From positions 3,782,001 to 3,846,000 of the forward strand of contig NZ_CP013909.1 of the NCBI RefSeq assembly GCF_001507645.1: a DNA stretch of 64,000 bases, read 5' to 3'. The notes beneath the pieces are model-generated. The model was not told the DNA's origin. It saw only the letters and a program-made list of their open reading frames with translations, and searched no databases. This stretch comes from Hymenobacter sedentarius. GTDB lineage: Bacteria > Bacteroidota > Bacteroidia > Cytophagales > Hymenobacteraceae. Both the position numbers and the translations under genes were made by a program. Shown here piece after piece: positions 6,714-15,367 of the stretch (positions are counted from its first letter, which is position 1; every line of letters begins with the position of its first letter).

Positions 6714-8465
6714 CGCCTTATCGTGACCATAAATGTCGTCGCGGAAGTGGGGGTGCCCATCGGCATCGGCCCATGCCGTGAAGTACACCAGATACACGGG
6801 TAATTTGGTCTTGAGCGGGACGTACTTTTCCCGGCGCCGGGCCACGGTATCGAGGATGGTTTGCTGGTCCCAGCCGGGCTTATCGCGCAGCAAATAGGTG
6901 GCCAGCCGCAGGGGGTCCTGCACCCGCACACAGCCGTGGCTGAAGCTGCGCAGGCTCTGGGAAAACAACTCGCGGTGGGGCGTATCGTGCAAATACACGT
7001 CGTTGGAATTGGGGAAGATGAACTTCATGTTGCCCAAATCATTCTCCGGCCCGGGCCGACGACGCAACGTGTACTTGAAGTTTTCTTCTGTCACCCCAGC
7101 CCAATCGATGGAGGAGGGGTCTACCACCACAGCCTTTTTGCCGTAGCCTTTCACTACCTCCATGTCGAGGTGGTCGATGTAGTGGGGGTCGGCAATCAGC
7201 TTATCCTTGAGCTCATTTTCGATGATGCTGAAGGGCACATTCCAGTAGGGGGCCAGCACCACGTACTCCATTTTATCGCTGAAAATGGGGGTCTCGTGGA
7301 GGCTCTTGCCCACGATGACGCGCATGTTGAAAGCTTCCTTGCCGTTCTCAATTACGTGCAGGGTATACTCCGGAATGTTTACCAGCAGGTAGCTCGGCTC
7401 AAAGCGCTTGGGGAGCCAGCGCCACCGCTCCATGTTCAGAATAATTTGGTCGATACGGGAGCCAATGGGCACGTTGAGCTGGCGCAAAGTTTCGCCGCTT
7501 ACAATGCCATCGGGCCGCAGCCCGGCGTCCTCCTGGAAGGTCTTCACGGCGCTCACCAAATCGGGGCCATACACCTGCTCGACGGGAGCCGCGGCGGCTT
7601 TCCCAGACCTGGCGCTATCTCTTAGCGACACCGGCATCGCGGCTGGTGCAGTCGCGGGCTGGGCGCCGCCCGGGCTGCCGGCACCGCCCAACAGGCGCTG
7701 CCGCAACGCAGGCACGGCCGGCGACGACTGCCCCGGCTTGAGCTTTAGCGTGGCCGGCAATACGGGCCAGCCGCCGGCGCGCTCCTGCGCCCGGTAGGCC
7801 GCCAGGGCCTTGCGCAACTGGTCGTACTCGGGGTGCAGGGGCGCAAATTCGTAGTAGTTGTATCGGCTTTTCCGCTCTCCCAAAAAGGTGAGCAGGGCCT
7901 TGTGCAGCTTGATTTTGTTGGGCTTTACCTGCCACGCTGTGTTCTTGGAATCGCGCGGATTGGCAGCGCCCCGGTAGTAGTCGGAAGCCCACTTTAGGTA
8001 GGTGCCGGTAAGGGCCACGTCAATCTTTCGCTCCAGCGCATTGCGGCGCGCCGAATCGGCCCGAACCTGTTCCAGTTCGGCAAATAGCTTCTTGAAGTCC
8101 TTAACCTGGTAGTCTTTAGGGTCCAGGCCTTCATCCTGGGCTTTAGCAATAATATTCTGCAACGTCTGGGCCTGCGGTACCAATTGATGGTCCTTAAACC
8201 AGCCCAACTTGAATTTTCGCTCCCGGTAAAAACGCCGGGCCGCAAGCAACTGCGCCTTGAACGCCGGCTCGGACCGGATGCTATTGATGACATACGTGCT
8301 GTCGACCAAGGGCTGCGGGCCAGCGGCCACGGAAGCAGCCGACTCGCCCGCGGAGCCATCTGCGGACTGGCCCTTATCGGACCCGCAGGACTGCAGCGTG
8401 GCGCTGCCAAGCGCTACCAGTAGCAGCGCCCACAGCAGGGAAGTGAAACGAAACAGAAAAGACAT
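6690..8465 (-). CDS. L,D-transpeptidase (YcbB/LdtD-like), predicted lipoprotein
   Basis: A 591-residue envelope enzyme expected to make 3-3 cross-links in peptidoglycan or attach proteins to it. From the ATG at 8465 the signal ends at LQSC, making Cys 27 a lipidation site. A scaffold region follows, with a peptidoglycan-binding repeat near residues 320-350 (LVSAVKTFQEDAGLRPDG), then the YkuD catalytic domain with SFSHGCVRVQDP, His 510 and catalytic Cys 512. The size and order match the large LdtD type. The coding frame starts 15 codons further upstream at 8510, but the start chosen gives a standard lipoprotein signal. Confidence 0.88.
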   Translation of the reverse strand: MSFLFRFTSLLWALLLVALGSATLQSCGSDKGQSADGSAGESAASVAAGPQPLVDSTYVINSIRSEPAFKAQLLAARRFYRERKFKLGWFKDHQLVPQAQTLQNIIAKAQDEGLDPKDYQVKDFKKLFAELEQVRADSARRNALERKIDVALTGTYLKWASDYYRGAANPRDSKNTAWQVKPNKIKLHKALLTFLGERKSRYNYYEFAPLHPEYDQLRKALAAYRAQERAGGWPVLPATLKLKPGQSSPAVPALRQRLLGGAGSPGGAQPATAPAAMPVSLRDSARSGKAAAAPVEQVYGPDLVSAVKTFQEDAGLRPDGIVSGETLRQLNVPIGSRIDQIILNMERWRWLPKRFEPSYLLVNIPEYTLHVIENGKEAFNMRVIVGKSLHETPIFSDKMEYVVLAPYWNVPFSIIENELKDKLIADPHYIDHLDMEVVKGYGKKAVVVDPSSIDWAGVTEENFKYTLRRRPGPENDLGNMKFIFPNSNDVYLHDTPHRELFSQSLRSFSHGCVRVQDPLRLATYLLRDKPGWDQQTILDTVARRREKYVPLKTKLPVYLVYFTAWADADGHPHFRDDIYGHDKALAREYFD

Positions 8466-8867
8466 TGAGAGAAGTAAAACGGAGAGAACAAAGGCCTCGG
8501 GCAGTCGCAAGGGGCCGGGCGGTGAATTGCCAAGCGGGGCGAACCTGAACCGGGCCGCCCGCAGGCAGTCCTAATGCAAAGTACGCAACCGTAAGGCATA
8601 GCCTGGCCTTATAACGGCCGTTATCATGCCAAGTTCGTACTCCAAGCACGCCAAAATAGAAGTTGCCGCCCGGCCGGGCTCCGCGAAAAAGGATTTCGGC
8701 TGCGCTCTCGCTCCGGCTTCTAGAAGCTGAAGCACAAATAACGAGCGAGTTGCGCAGCACTCCGGGCATTGGGCTATTGCTTAGCTCGTCAGTTGGAACC
8801 CCGCACGCCACACTTTAGGTAATTTTTTCTGTTTTTTTCAATCTCTGCTTTTTTGACTCCCTCCTCT
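8466..8867. other. Divergent intergenic region with two perfect palindromes
   Basis: About 400 bp between the transpeptidase and the aminopeptidase with no credible ORF. Two exact palindromes are visible: ATAACGGCCGTTAT at 8611-8624 and GCTTCTAGAAGC at 8716-8727. Either could be an operator for one of the divergent genes; no regulator can be assigned. Confidence 0.4.
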
Positions 8868-10727
8868 ATGGTCTCTCCTATTGCTTCGGGCTCTCCTACT
8901 GCTTCGACCTCTCCTACTACTTCGCCGGTCGCCTTGTCCCCCGACCCGCACAGCTATTCAGGCTTAAGCCCGGTCCGGGTCCGGCACCTGCTGCTGGAGC
9001 TGGCCGTTGACTTCGACAGCCGCACCCTAGCGGGCAGCGCTACCTGGCACTTGGCCAATGCAGGCGAGGCAAGCCCGGTCATCTTCGACACCCGTGAGCT
9101 GGCCATCGAGTCCGTCGAACGACTCGACGGCTCGGGCACGGTTGCCCCGGCTGAGTACACGTTGGGCACCGCCGACCCAGTGCTTGGCCAGCCCCTGCGA
9201 GTCGCCCTGGCGAATGACACCACGGGCGTGCGCATCCATTACCGCACCGCTCCTGCCGCGGCCGCGCTGCAATGGCTGGCCCCCGCCCAGACCTCCGGCA
9301 CCCAGCCCTTCCTGTTCACGCAGTCGCAGGCCATTCTGGCGCGCACCTGGCTGCCCTGCCAGGACTCCCCCGGCATTCGCTTCACCTACGAGGCCCGGGT
9401 GCGCGTACCAGCCCACCTGCTGGCCCTGATGAGCGCCGCCAACCCCCAGCAGCGGAGCGCCAGCGGCGAGTACCAGTTCCGGATGGACCAGCCCATCCCG
9501 GCCTACCTCATGGCCCTGGCCGTAGGCGACCTAGAGTTTGCGCCGCTGAGCGAGCGCACCGGCATCTACGCCGAGCCGGCCACCCTGCCCCCGGCCACCC
9601 ACGAGTTTGCCGACCTCGAACACATGGTGGCCGCCGCCGAGCAGCTCTACGGCCCCTACCGCTGGGAGCGGTACGACTTGCTGGTGCTGCCCCCCAGCTT
9701 CCCCTTTGGCGGAATGGAAAACCCGAGGTTAACATTTGTAACACCTACCATTCTGGCCGGCGACCGCAGTCTGACAAGTTTGGTGGCTCACGAGCTGGCC
9801 CATTCCTGGTCGGGCAACCTTGTTACAAATGGAACGTGGAATGATTTCTGGCTCAACGAAGGATTTACCGTGTATTTCGAGCGCCGCATCATGGAACATT
9901 TGTATGGCCGCGAATATGCCGACATGCTGCAGGTGCTGGGCCGCGACGCCCTGCACCACACCATTGAGGAGATAGGCGCGACCAGCCCCGACACCCACCT
10001 GCGCCTGAACCTGGCCGGCCGCGACCCCGACGAAGGCCTCACCGAAATAGCCTACGAAAAAGGCTGCTCCCTCCTACTCACCCTGGAAGGGCTGATTGGC
10101 CGACCCCGGCTTGATGCCTTTATTAAGGAGTACTTTGCCCGCTTCAGTTTTCAGGCCATGGACACGGACACCTTCCTCGCTTACCTCCGCGCCGAGCTTC
10201 TGGATAAGAAGCCCGGCCTGGAGGCCCGGCTGCAGTTGAGCGATTGGGTCGACGGCCCCGGCCTGCCCGCGAACACCCCGGCCGTGACCTCCCACCGGTT
10301 CGAAGCCGTGGATCAGGCGCTGTCCCGGCTGGCCGCTGGTACCGCGCCGGCCGCCCTCGCTCAGGAGACGGCCGAGTGGAGCAGCCACGAATGGGTGCAC
10401 TTCTTACAAGGCCTCCCGCCTACCTTGTCGGCGGAGCAGCTAAAGCCTCTCGACGACGCTTTTCATTTTACCACCTCCGGCAACGCTGAAATTCTTACCG
10501 CCTGGTTTCCGCACACGCTGCGGGCCGGCTACGCCGCGGCAGCCCCGGCCTTGGAAAATTTTCTGAGGCACGTGGGGCGGCGCAAATTTTTGGTGCCGTT
10601 GTACCGGGCCTTGCTCGCCACGCCCAACGGGCCGCAGCGGGCCCGCGCCATCTACGCTGAGGCCCGGCCCAATTATCACTCGGTGGCCACCGGGACACTC
10701 GACGCCTTACTCGCCGAACGAACATAA
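8868..10727 (+). CDS. M1 family zinc aminopeptidase, leukotriene-A4-hydrolase-like
   Basis: A 619-residue metallopeptidase that removes N-terminal residues from peptides. The exopeptidase motif GGMENP is near residue 281, and the zinc site is HELAH at 308-312 with Glu 331 in WLNEGFTVYFE, the exact HExxH-x18-E spacing. The C-terminal third is the helical LTA4-hydrolase-type domain. The first 30 residues from the ATG at 8868 are a Ser/Thr/Pro-rich run encoded by imperfect repeats of TCTCCTACT; they do not form a signal peptide, so location is uncertain. A TTG five codons upstream is a possible alternative start. Confidence 0.92.
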   Translation: MVSPIASGSPTASTSPTTSPVALSPDPHSYSGLSPVRVRHLLLELAVDFDSRTLAGSATWHLANAGEASPVIFDTRELAIESVERLDGSGTVAPAEYTLGTADPVLGQPLRVALANDTTGVRIHYRTAPAAAALQWLAPAQTSGTQPFLFTQSQAILARTWLPCQDSPGIRFTYEARVRVPAHLLALMSAANPQQRSASGEYQFRMDQPIPAYLMALAVGDLEFAPLSERTGIYAEPATLPPATHEFADLEHMVAAAEQLYGPYRWERYDLLVLPPSFPFGGMENPRLTFVTPTILAGDRSLTSLVAHELAHSWSGNLVTNGTWNDFWLNEGFTVYFERRIMEHLYGREYADMLQVLGRDALHHTIEEIGATSPDTHLRLNLAGRDPDEGLTEIAYEKGCSLLLTLEGLIGRPRLDAFIKEYFARFSFQAMDTDTFLAYLRAELLDKKPGLEARLQLSDWVDGPGLPANTPAVTSHRFEAVDQALSRLAAGTAPAALAQETAEWSSHEWVHFLQGLPPTLSAEQLKPLDDAFHFTTSGNAEILTAWFPHTLRAGYAAAAPALENFLRHVGRRKFLVPLYRALLATPNGPQRARAIYAEARPNYHSVATGTLDALLAERT

Positions 10728-10824
10728 AGCCATCCGGCCCGAACTTTGCCCGTTCTTAGCAGCCCAATAGCGGCATACGGCTGGGCTTATTTATCCCGCA
10801 TTACTCAGTTACCTTATTTATACG

Positions 10825-11754
10825 TTGAAAAACATCATTCCATTAGGCAAGCTCATCGCCGTTGGCGGCAATGAAGACAAGGGCACCTACCCCAATCCTC
10901 GCACGCGCCGCAAGTATTACCTCAACTTTTTTAAGCTGGGCATTCTGAAGCGCATTGTCCTGGAAACCGGCAAGCTCGACCCGCGCATTGAAGTAATCAC
11001 CACGGCTTCCATGATTCCGGAAGAAGTTGGGCCGATTTACACGGGGTCTTTCGCCATGCTCAACTGCCTCAATGTGGGCGTCATGGACATCCGCACGCCC
11101 GAAGATGCCCGGCAGCCGGAGTACCTCGAGCGCTTGAAGGCCGCCGATGTGGTGATGTTTTCGGGCGGCAACCAGTCGCGGCTGCGCGAGATGTTCGGCG
11201 ATTCCGAATTCTTGAAGTGCATGACGCAGCGCTACTACGACGAGCCCCATTTCGTGATTGCCGGGACCAGCGCCGGGGCCATGGCCATGTCCGAGCACAT
11301 GATTCGGGGGGGGTCGGTGCCCGATGCGTTGCTGAAAGGCGCCGTGAAAATGGGCGTTGGGCTGAGCCTGCTGCCGGCCGCCATTGTCGATTCGCACTTT
11401 GTAAAGCGGGGCCGCTTTGGCCGGCTCATCGAGTCGGTGGCGCTGCACCCCAAGCTCATCGGTATTGGGCTGGGCGAAGACACCGGCGTGCTTATTACGG
11501 ATGGAAACTTGGTCGAAACCATTGGTTCTAACCTGGTTATCATTCTCGACGGGCACCATATTCAGCATAACAACGCCGCGGCAGCCAAGAAAGGAACCGT
11601 GCTTTCGATTGAAAACGTGACCATGCACGTGCTGGCCAAAGGCAATGTGTACGACATGCACGAGCGGAAATTCTACGTGAGCAAGGAAGCCCAAGCCGCC
11701 CGCCATCCCAAACCAGACACCGTGGATGCAGACTCGACGGTAGAGCAAGCCTAA
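10825..11754 (+). CDS. cphB: Cyanophycinase (peptidase family S51)
   Basis: A 309-residue serine peptidase predicted to cut cyanophycin-like polymers (poly-Asp with Arg side chains) into beta-Asp-Arg dipeptides. The nucleophile elbow GTSAGAMAMS places the catalytic Ser at residue 149, and the N-terminal GKLIAVGGNEDKG and FSGGNQSRLREMF are typical of the family. The only suitable start is the TTG at 10825. About 35 residues beyond the core form a hydrophilic tail. A gene for the next degradation step, isoaspartyl peptidase, lies 1.3 kb downstream on the other strand, but no cyanophycin synthetase is present in the window. Confidence 0.87.
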   Translation: MKNIIPLGKLIAVGGNEDKGTYPNPRTRRKYYLNFFKLGILKRIVLETGKLDPRIEVITTASMIPEEVGPIYTGSFAMLNCLNVGVMDIRTPEDARQPEYLERLKAADVVMFSGGNQSRLREMFGDSEFLKCMTQRYYDEPHFVIAGTSAGAMAMSEHMIRGGSVPDALLKGAVKMGVGLSLLPAAIVDSHFVKRGRFGRLIESVALHPKLIGIGLGEDTGVLITDGNLVETIGSNLVIILDGHHIQHNNAAAAKKGTVLSIENVTMHVLAKGNVYDMHERKFYVSKEAQAARHPKPDTVDADSTVEQA

Positions 11755-11811
11755 TGGACTGGCCGGGCACTTGCCGCCTCGGCTCTTTTAGCTCAACTTT
11801 CTATCAACTAC

Positions 11812-11851
11812 AAAAAAGCCCGCTCTTCTTCAGGATGAGCGGGCTTTTTTG
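11812..11851. terminator. Terminator after cyanophycinase
   Basis: Hairpin AAAAAAGCCCGCTC pairing with GAGCGGGCTTTTTT, with a perfect 8 bp GC stem. Confidence 0.92.
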
Positions 11852-11958
11852 CTACCGTAGCCGCCTCAGCACGTACGTTAACTTCACGCCCACTTTTCTC
11901 GGCTAGCGGGCCGCCGTTAAGCAGCCTTAACTACCTCACCTTTCTCATATTCCTCTCA

Positions 11959-12945
11959 ATGAATTATCGCAAGCTTGGTAAAACTGGATTTTCTGTTTCT
12001 GAAATCAGCCTGGGCACCTGGCAGGTCGGCGGCAAATGGGGCGACCCGTTTAGCCACGACAACGCCGACAAAATCCTCAACGCCGCGGTCGATGCGGGCA
12101 TCAACTTCATCGACACGGCCGATGTGTACGGCGACGGCGAAAGCGAAAAGGCCGTGGGCCGGCTCGTGCGCTCCCGCTCCGAGCAAATTTTTGTGGCCAC
12201 CAAATGCGGGCGTCGCCTGCAGCCCCACGTCGCCGACGCCTACCAGCCCGCCGTGCTGCGGCAGTTTGTGGAAGAAAGCCTGCGCAACATGCAGCTCGAA
12301 ACCCTGGACCTGGTGCAGCTGCACTGCCCGCCCACGGACGTGTACTACCGCCCCGAGATATTTGAGCTGTTTGACCGGCTGCGGGACGAAGGGAAAATCC
12401 GGCACCTGGGCGTGAGCATCGAAAAAGTGGAGGAAGGCCTAAAGGCCATCGAATTTCCGAACGTGGCCACGGTGCAGCTCATCTTTAACATGTTTCGGCA
12501 GCGCCCGCCGGAACTGCTCTTCAAAGAAGCCGCCCGCCGCGACGTGGGGCTGATAGTGCGCGTGCCACTGGCCAGCGGCTTGCTCACCGGCAAGTTCTCG
12601 CCGCAAACCAGCTTCTCGGCCGAAGACCACCGCAACTTCAACCGCAACGGCGAAGCCTTCGATAAAGGCGAGACGTTTTCGGGCGTGGACTATGCCACCG
12701 GCCTGGCCGCCGTGGAAGAATTAAAACAAGTCTTTCCGGGCGATTCCCAGCTGGCCGCTTTCGCCCTGCGCTGGATTTTGATGTTCGACGAGGTGAGCTG
12801 CGTTATCCCCGGCGCCTCCCGGCCCGAGCAGATTCTTTCCAACCTGAAAGCGGCCGAAATGCCGGCCCTTTCGGCCGAGCAGCTGCAGGCCGTGCGCAAT
12901 GTGTACGACCGAAAAATCAAGCCCCTGGTGCACCACACCTGGTAA
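11959..12945 (+). CDS. Aldo/keto reductase
   Basis: A 328-residue NAD(P)H-dependent reductase of carbonyl compounds, cytosolic. The catalytic tetrad is visible as Asp 52, Tyr 57 (FIDTADVYGDG), Lys 82 (VATKCG) and His 122 (LVQLHCPP), in a TIM-barrel sequence of the usual length for the family. The N-terminus MNYRKLGKTGFSVSEISLGT is standard and fixes the start. It resembles the general stress/aldehyde reductases (YajO/IolS type); the substrate cannot be told. It stands between two terminators as its own unit. Confidence 0.92.
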   Translation: MNYRKLGKTGFSVSEISLGTWQVGGKWGDPFSHDNADKILNAAVDAGINFIDTADVYGDGESEKAVGRLVRSRSEQIFVATKCGRRLQPHVADAYQPAVLRQFVEESLRNMQLETLDLVQLHCPPTDVYYRPEIFELFDRLRDEGKIRHLGVSIEKVEEGLKAIEFPNVATVQLIFNMFRQRPPELLFKEAARRDVGLIVRVPLASGLLTGKFSPQTSFSAEDHRNFNRNGEAFDKGETFSGVDYATGLAAVEELKQVFPGDSQLAAFALRWILMFDEVSCVIPGASRPEQILSNLKAAEMPALSAEQLQAVRNVYDRKIKPLVHHTW

Positions 12946-12956
12946 GGGAATTCATG

Positions 12957-13001
12957 AAAAGAGGGGCCCCTATATATAAGGTATAGGAGCCCCTCTTTTT
13001 T
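12957..13001. terminator. Bidirectional terminator
   Basis: Long hairpin AAAAGAGGGGC pairing with GCCCCTCTTTT, with an inner CCTATA/TATAGG stem; T runs on both strands. It serves the reductase gene and the convergent isoaspartyl peptidase gene. Confidence 0.9.
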
Positions 13002-13023
13002 GTGCCCGCGCTGGGGCCGCCAC

Positions 13024-14019
13024 CTACTTATAAATGGCCACCAGGGCCTCGCCTCCTTCGATGCGACTGGCGCGGTACATGCCTTCCGAATTGAAGGGCA
13101 GGGTCACGTTGCCGGCCGCGTCCACGGCTATCAGGCCGCCTTCGCCGCCGGCCGGGGCGAGCTTGTCGTGCACTACCATGCGGCAGGCTTCCTCCAAGCT
13201 CAGGCCTTTGTATTCCATCAGGCAGGCGATGTCGTAAGCCGCCACGGCCCGGATAAAATATTCACCGTGGCCGGTGCAGCTGATGGCGCAGCGGGTATCG
13301 GCCCACGTGCCGGCGCCGATGAGCGGCGTGTCGCCGATGCGGGCGTAGCGCTTGTTGGTCATGCCTCCGGTGCTGGTGGCGGCGGCCAGGTGGCCGTGCA
13401 CGTCGCGCGCCACGGCGCCTACGGTTCCTTTTTTCCAGTTGGGGTCGGCCGTCTCCTCCACCTTGCCGGGCTCCTCGAGCGGGGCCGTCACGGGCGAGGT
13501 TGGCGCTTCGGCGGGCTGGGCCTGGCTGTGGTCGAGGCGCATGCGGCCTTCGCGCAGGGCTTCCTGCAGTTGGTCGTAGCGGTGCTGCGTGAAGAAATAC
13601 TCAGGCGGCTGCAGCGGCAGGCCGTACTCGCGGGCCAGCTCGTCGGCGCCGGGGTAGGCCAGCAGCACGTGCTCGGTTTTTTCCATCACCAGCCGGGCGG
13701 CCCGAATGGGGTTTTGCACCTGGCGCACCCCGGCCACGGCGCCGGCCTGGCGCGTGTGTCCGGCCATGAGGGCAGCATCCATTTCGTGGTGGCCTTCGTG
13801 GGTAAACACCGCGCCGCGCCCGGCATTGAACAAGGGGCAGTCTTCGAGGCTGCGCACCACGGCTTCCACGCAGTCGAGGGCCGCGGCGCCGTCGCGCAGC
13901 AGGTCGTAGCCGGTGTTCAGGGCCTGCTCCAGCGCATTGCGGTAAAGCATTTCATCGGCGGGCAGCAGCGTGGCGCGGGCAATGGTGCCGGCACCGCCAT
14001 GGAGGGCGAGAGCGAACAT
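13024..14019 (-). CDS. iaaA: Isoaspartyl peptidase / L-asparaginase, Ntn-hydrolase
   Basis: A 331-residue precursor of a plant-type asparaginase that cleaves beta-aspartyl dipeptides and asparagine. It starts with the family signature (MFALALHGGAGTIARA). The self-cleavage site is Gly 198/Thr 199 in WKKGTVGAVARD, and Thr 199 becomes the N-terminal nucleophile. Substrate-site residues GGMTNKRYARIGD and CTGHGEYFIR follow. A Pro/Glu-rich linker of about 30 residues precedes the cleavage point. In cyanophycin degraders this enzyme splits beta-Asp-Arg, so the nearby cyanophycinase makes a functional pair likely. The promoter element TACCTTTG lies at 14058-14051. Confidence 0.92.
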   Translation of the reverse strand: MFALALHGGAGTIARATLLPADEMLYRNALEQALNTGYDLLRDGAAALDCVEAVVRSLEDCPLFNAGRGAVFTHEGHHEMDAALMAGHTRQAGAVAGVRQVQNPIRAARLVMEKTEHVLLAYPGADELAREYGLPLQPPEYFFTQHRYDQLQEALREGRMRLDHSQAQPAEAPTSPVTAPLEEPGKVEETADPNWKKGTVGAVARDVHGHLAAATSTGGMTNKRYARIGDTPLIGAGTWADTRCAISCTGHGEYFIRAVAAYDIACLMEYKGLSLEEACRMVVHDKLAPAGGEGGLIAVDAAGNVTLPFNSEGMYRASRIEGGEALVAIYK

Positions 14020-14050
14020 TCAGGAATAAAAATGTTGAGAATTATGGCCC

Positions 14051-14058
14051 CAAAGGTA
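14051..14058 (-). promoter_or_regulatory. TACCTTTG promoter element of the isoaspartyl peptidase gene
   Basis: Exact TAnnTTTG match on the minus strand, 31 nt before the ATG. I see no well-placed TTG upstream. Confidence 0.45.
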
Positions 14059-14099
14059 GCCGTAGGGAACGGGTAGCGGGCGGCTAGTGTTTTTTTTCG

Positions 14100-14107
14100 T
14101 AGGTTTG
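14100..14107 (+). promoter_or_regulatory. TAGGTTTG promoter element of the DUF3127 gene
   Basis: Exact match to the Bacteroidota -7 consensus, 37 nt before the ATG at 14145. The -33 TTG is not evident. Confidence 0.45.
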
Positions 14108-14144
14108 ACCCTTAAGTTTTTTAATCTCCAAACACCTTACTTTT

Positions 14145-14567
14145 ATGGCATACGACGTAACCGGCCGGCTGCACGAAATATTTGACGAACAGCAGGTAAG
14201 CGAGAAATTCCGCAAGCGTGAGTTCGTGCTCGAAGTCCAGGACGGCCAGTATCCCGAGCATATCAAGTTTCAAATGGTTCAGGACAAAACCAGCCTCATC
14301 GACCCTTTCAAAATGGGCGATGAGGTGAAAGTGACCTTTAACCTACGGGGCCGCGGCTTCAACAAGAACGGCCAGATGCTGTACTTCACCAACCTGGAAG
14401 CCTGGAAGATTGAGCCGGCTTCGGGTGGCAACGCCGGCGGCAGCTTCGGCGGCGGCCAGCAGCAGGCCGCTCCGCGTCCCGCCGCTCAGAACCAGAACCC
14501 GACCTTGCGTGCCCAGCCTTCGGCAGCACCCATCGCCAGCGACGACGACAACGACCTGCCTTTCTAA
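14145..14567 (+). CDS. DUF3127 OB-type protein with SSB-like acidic tail
   Basis: A 140-residue protein. Residues 1-85 match the DUF3127 type seen in Bacteroidota (MAYDVTGRLHEIFDEQQV, then FRKREFVLEVQDG), a five-strand OB-like fold. It is followed by a Gly/Gln/Pro-rich flexible linker and ends in DDDNDLPF. That ending closely resembles the acidic Asp-rich, Pro-Phe C-terminus with which single-stranded DNA-binding proteins recruit partners. The whole architecture therefore mimics SSB: OB fold, disordered linker, acidic tip. A DNA or RNA binding role is inference. Confidence 0.85.
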   Translation: MAYDVTGRLHEIFDEQQVSEKFRKREFVLEVQDGQYPEHIKFQMVQDKTSLIDPFKMGDEVKVTFNLRGRGFNKNGQMLYFTNLEAWKIEPASGGNAGGSFGGGQQQAAPRPAAQNQNPTLRAQPSAAPIASDDDNDLPF

Positions 14568-14613
14568 GGTAGCTCCATCGTTTCGGCCGCCCCGCGGCTG
14601 AACGCAGTTCTTG

Positions 14614-14650
14614 AAAATGCCGCCTCTGGTTATCGGAGGCGGCATTTTTG
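14614..14650 (+). terminator. Terminator after the DUF3127 gene
   Basis: Hairpin AAAATGCCGCCTC pairing with GAGGCGGCATTTTT, with a T run on the plus strand. Confidence 0.9.
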
Positions 14651-14674
14651 TTTCCATCTCACGTATAGAACGAC

Positions 14675-15301
14675 ATGGATTTATTCGAGCTAATTGCACG
14701 CGGCGAGGGCGAAGAGTTGGAATTCAAGCAAAAAACCACGCACCCGCACCGAATTTCGCGCACCCTGGTCTCGTTGGCCAACACCCGCGGCGGACAAGTT
14801 CTCGTGGGCGTCGACGACCTCGGCCGCGTGGTGGGCGTGCGCGATACCGAGGAAGAACTATTCGTATTGCGCGAAGCAGCTCAACATTACATCCAGCCGC
14901 CTCTTACCACCCTGCACTTCCTCGAATTGGAGGAAGATGGCCGCACCGTATTGGTGGTCACCGTGCCCGAAAGCCTGAATAAGCCCCACCGCGCCCAAGT
15001 GGCGCCCGGCGACTGGCGCGGCTACGTGCGGGTGCGCGACGCCAGCGTGCAAACCAGCGGCCTCACCGAAAAGGTGCTGGAACGCCAGCAGCCCGAATCC
15101 CGCTTTGAAAAGATCCCGCTCAATAAACAGGAGCTGGCGGTGATTGACTACCTGAAAAGCCACCCGCGCATTACACTGGGGCAGTTTATGAAGCTCGTAA
15201 ATTTTGGCAAGCGTCGGGCCTATCAAACGCTGATTAAGCTAGTGCTTCACGGCTATATCCGTCACCACGACAAGGAAAAGGAGCCGTATTACACGCTGTA
15301 A
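14675..15301 (+). CDS. AlbA_2 (Schlafen-like) domain protein with C-terminal winged helix
   Basis: A 208-residue protein. Residues 1-130 are an AlbA_2 domain: EGEELEFKQKTTHPHRI, then TLVSLANTRGGQVLVGVDDL and VVGV, the conserved pattern of this divergent ATP- or nucleic-acid-binding family. The last 60 residues look like a winged helix (LAVIDYLKSHPRITLGQFMK, then RRAYQTLIKLVLHGYI). Such proteins are often described as predicted transcriptional regulators, but the biochemical role is not settled. It is its own unit, closed by a terminator. Confidence 0.85.
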   Translation: MDLFELIARGEGEELEFKQKTTHPHRISRTLVSLANTRGGQVLVGVDDLGRVVGVRDTEEELFVLREAAQHYIQPPLTTLHFLELEEDGRTVLVVTVPESLNKPHRAQVAPGDWRGYVRVRDASVQTSGLTEKVLERQQPESRFEKIPLNKQELAVIDYLKSHPRITLGQFMKLVNFGKRRAYQTLIKLVLHGYIRHHDKEKEPYYTL

Positions 15302-15303
15302 AA

Positions 15304-15353
15304 TAAAAAAGCGGATGCTTCCCGAGCCTGAGCTGGGAAACATCCGCTTTTTA
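15304..15353. terminator. Bidirectional terminator
   Basis: Hairpin AAAAAAGCGGATGCTTCCC pairing with GGGAAACATCCGCTTTTT, one mismatched pair in the stem. It lies between the AlbA_2 gene and the convergent Lys-rich small gene. Confidence 0.88.
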
Positions 15354-15367
15354 AGAATGACTGCGCT

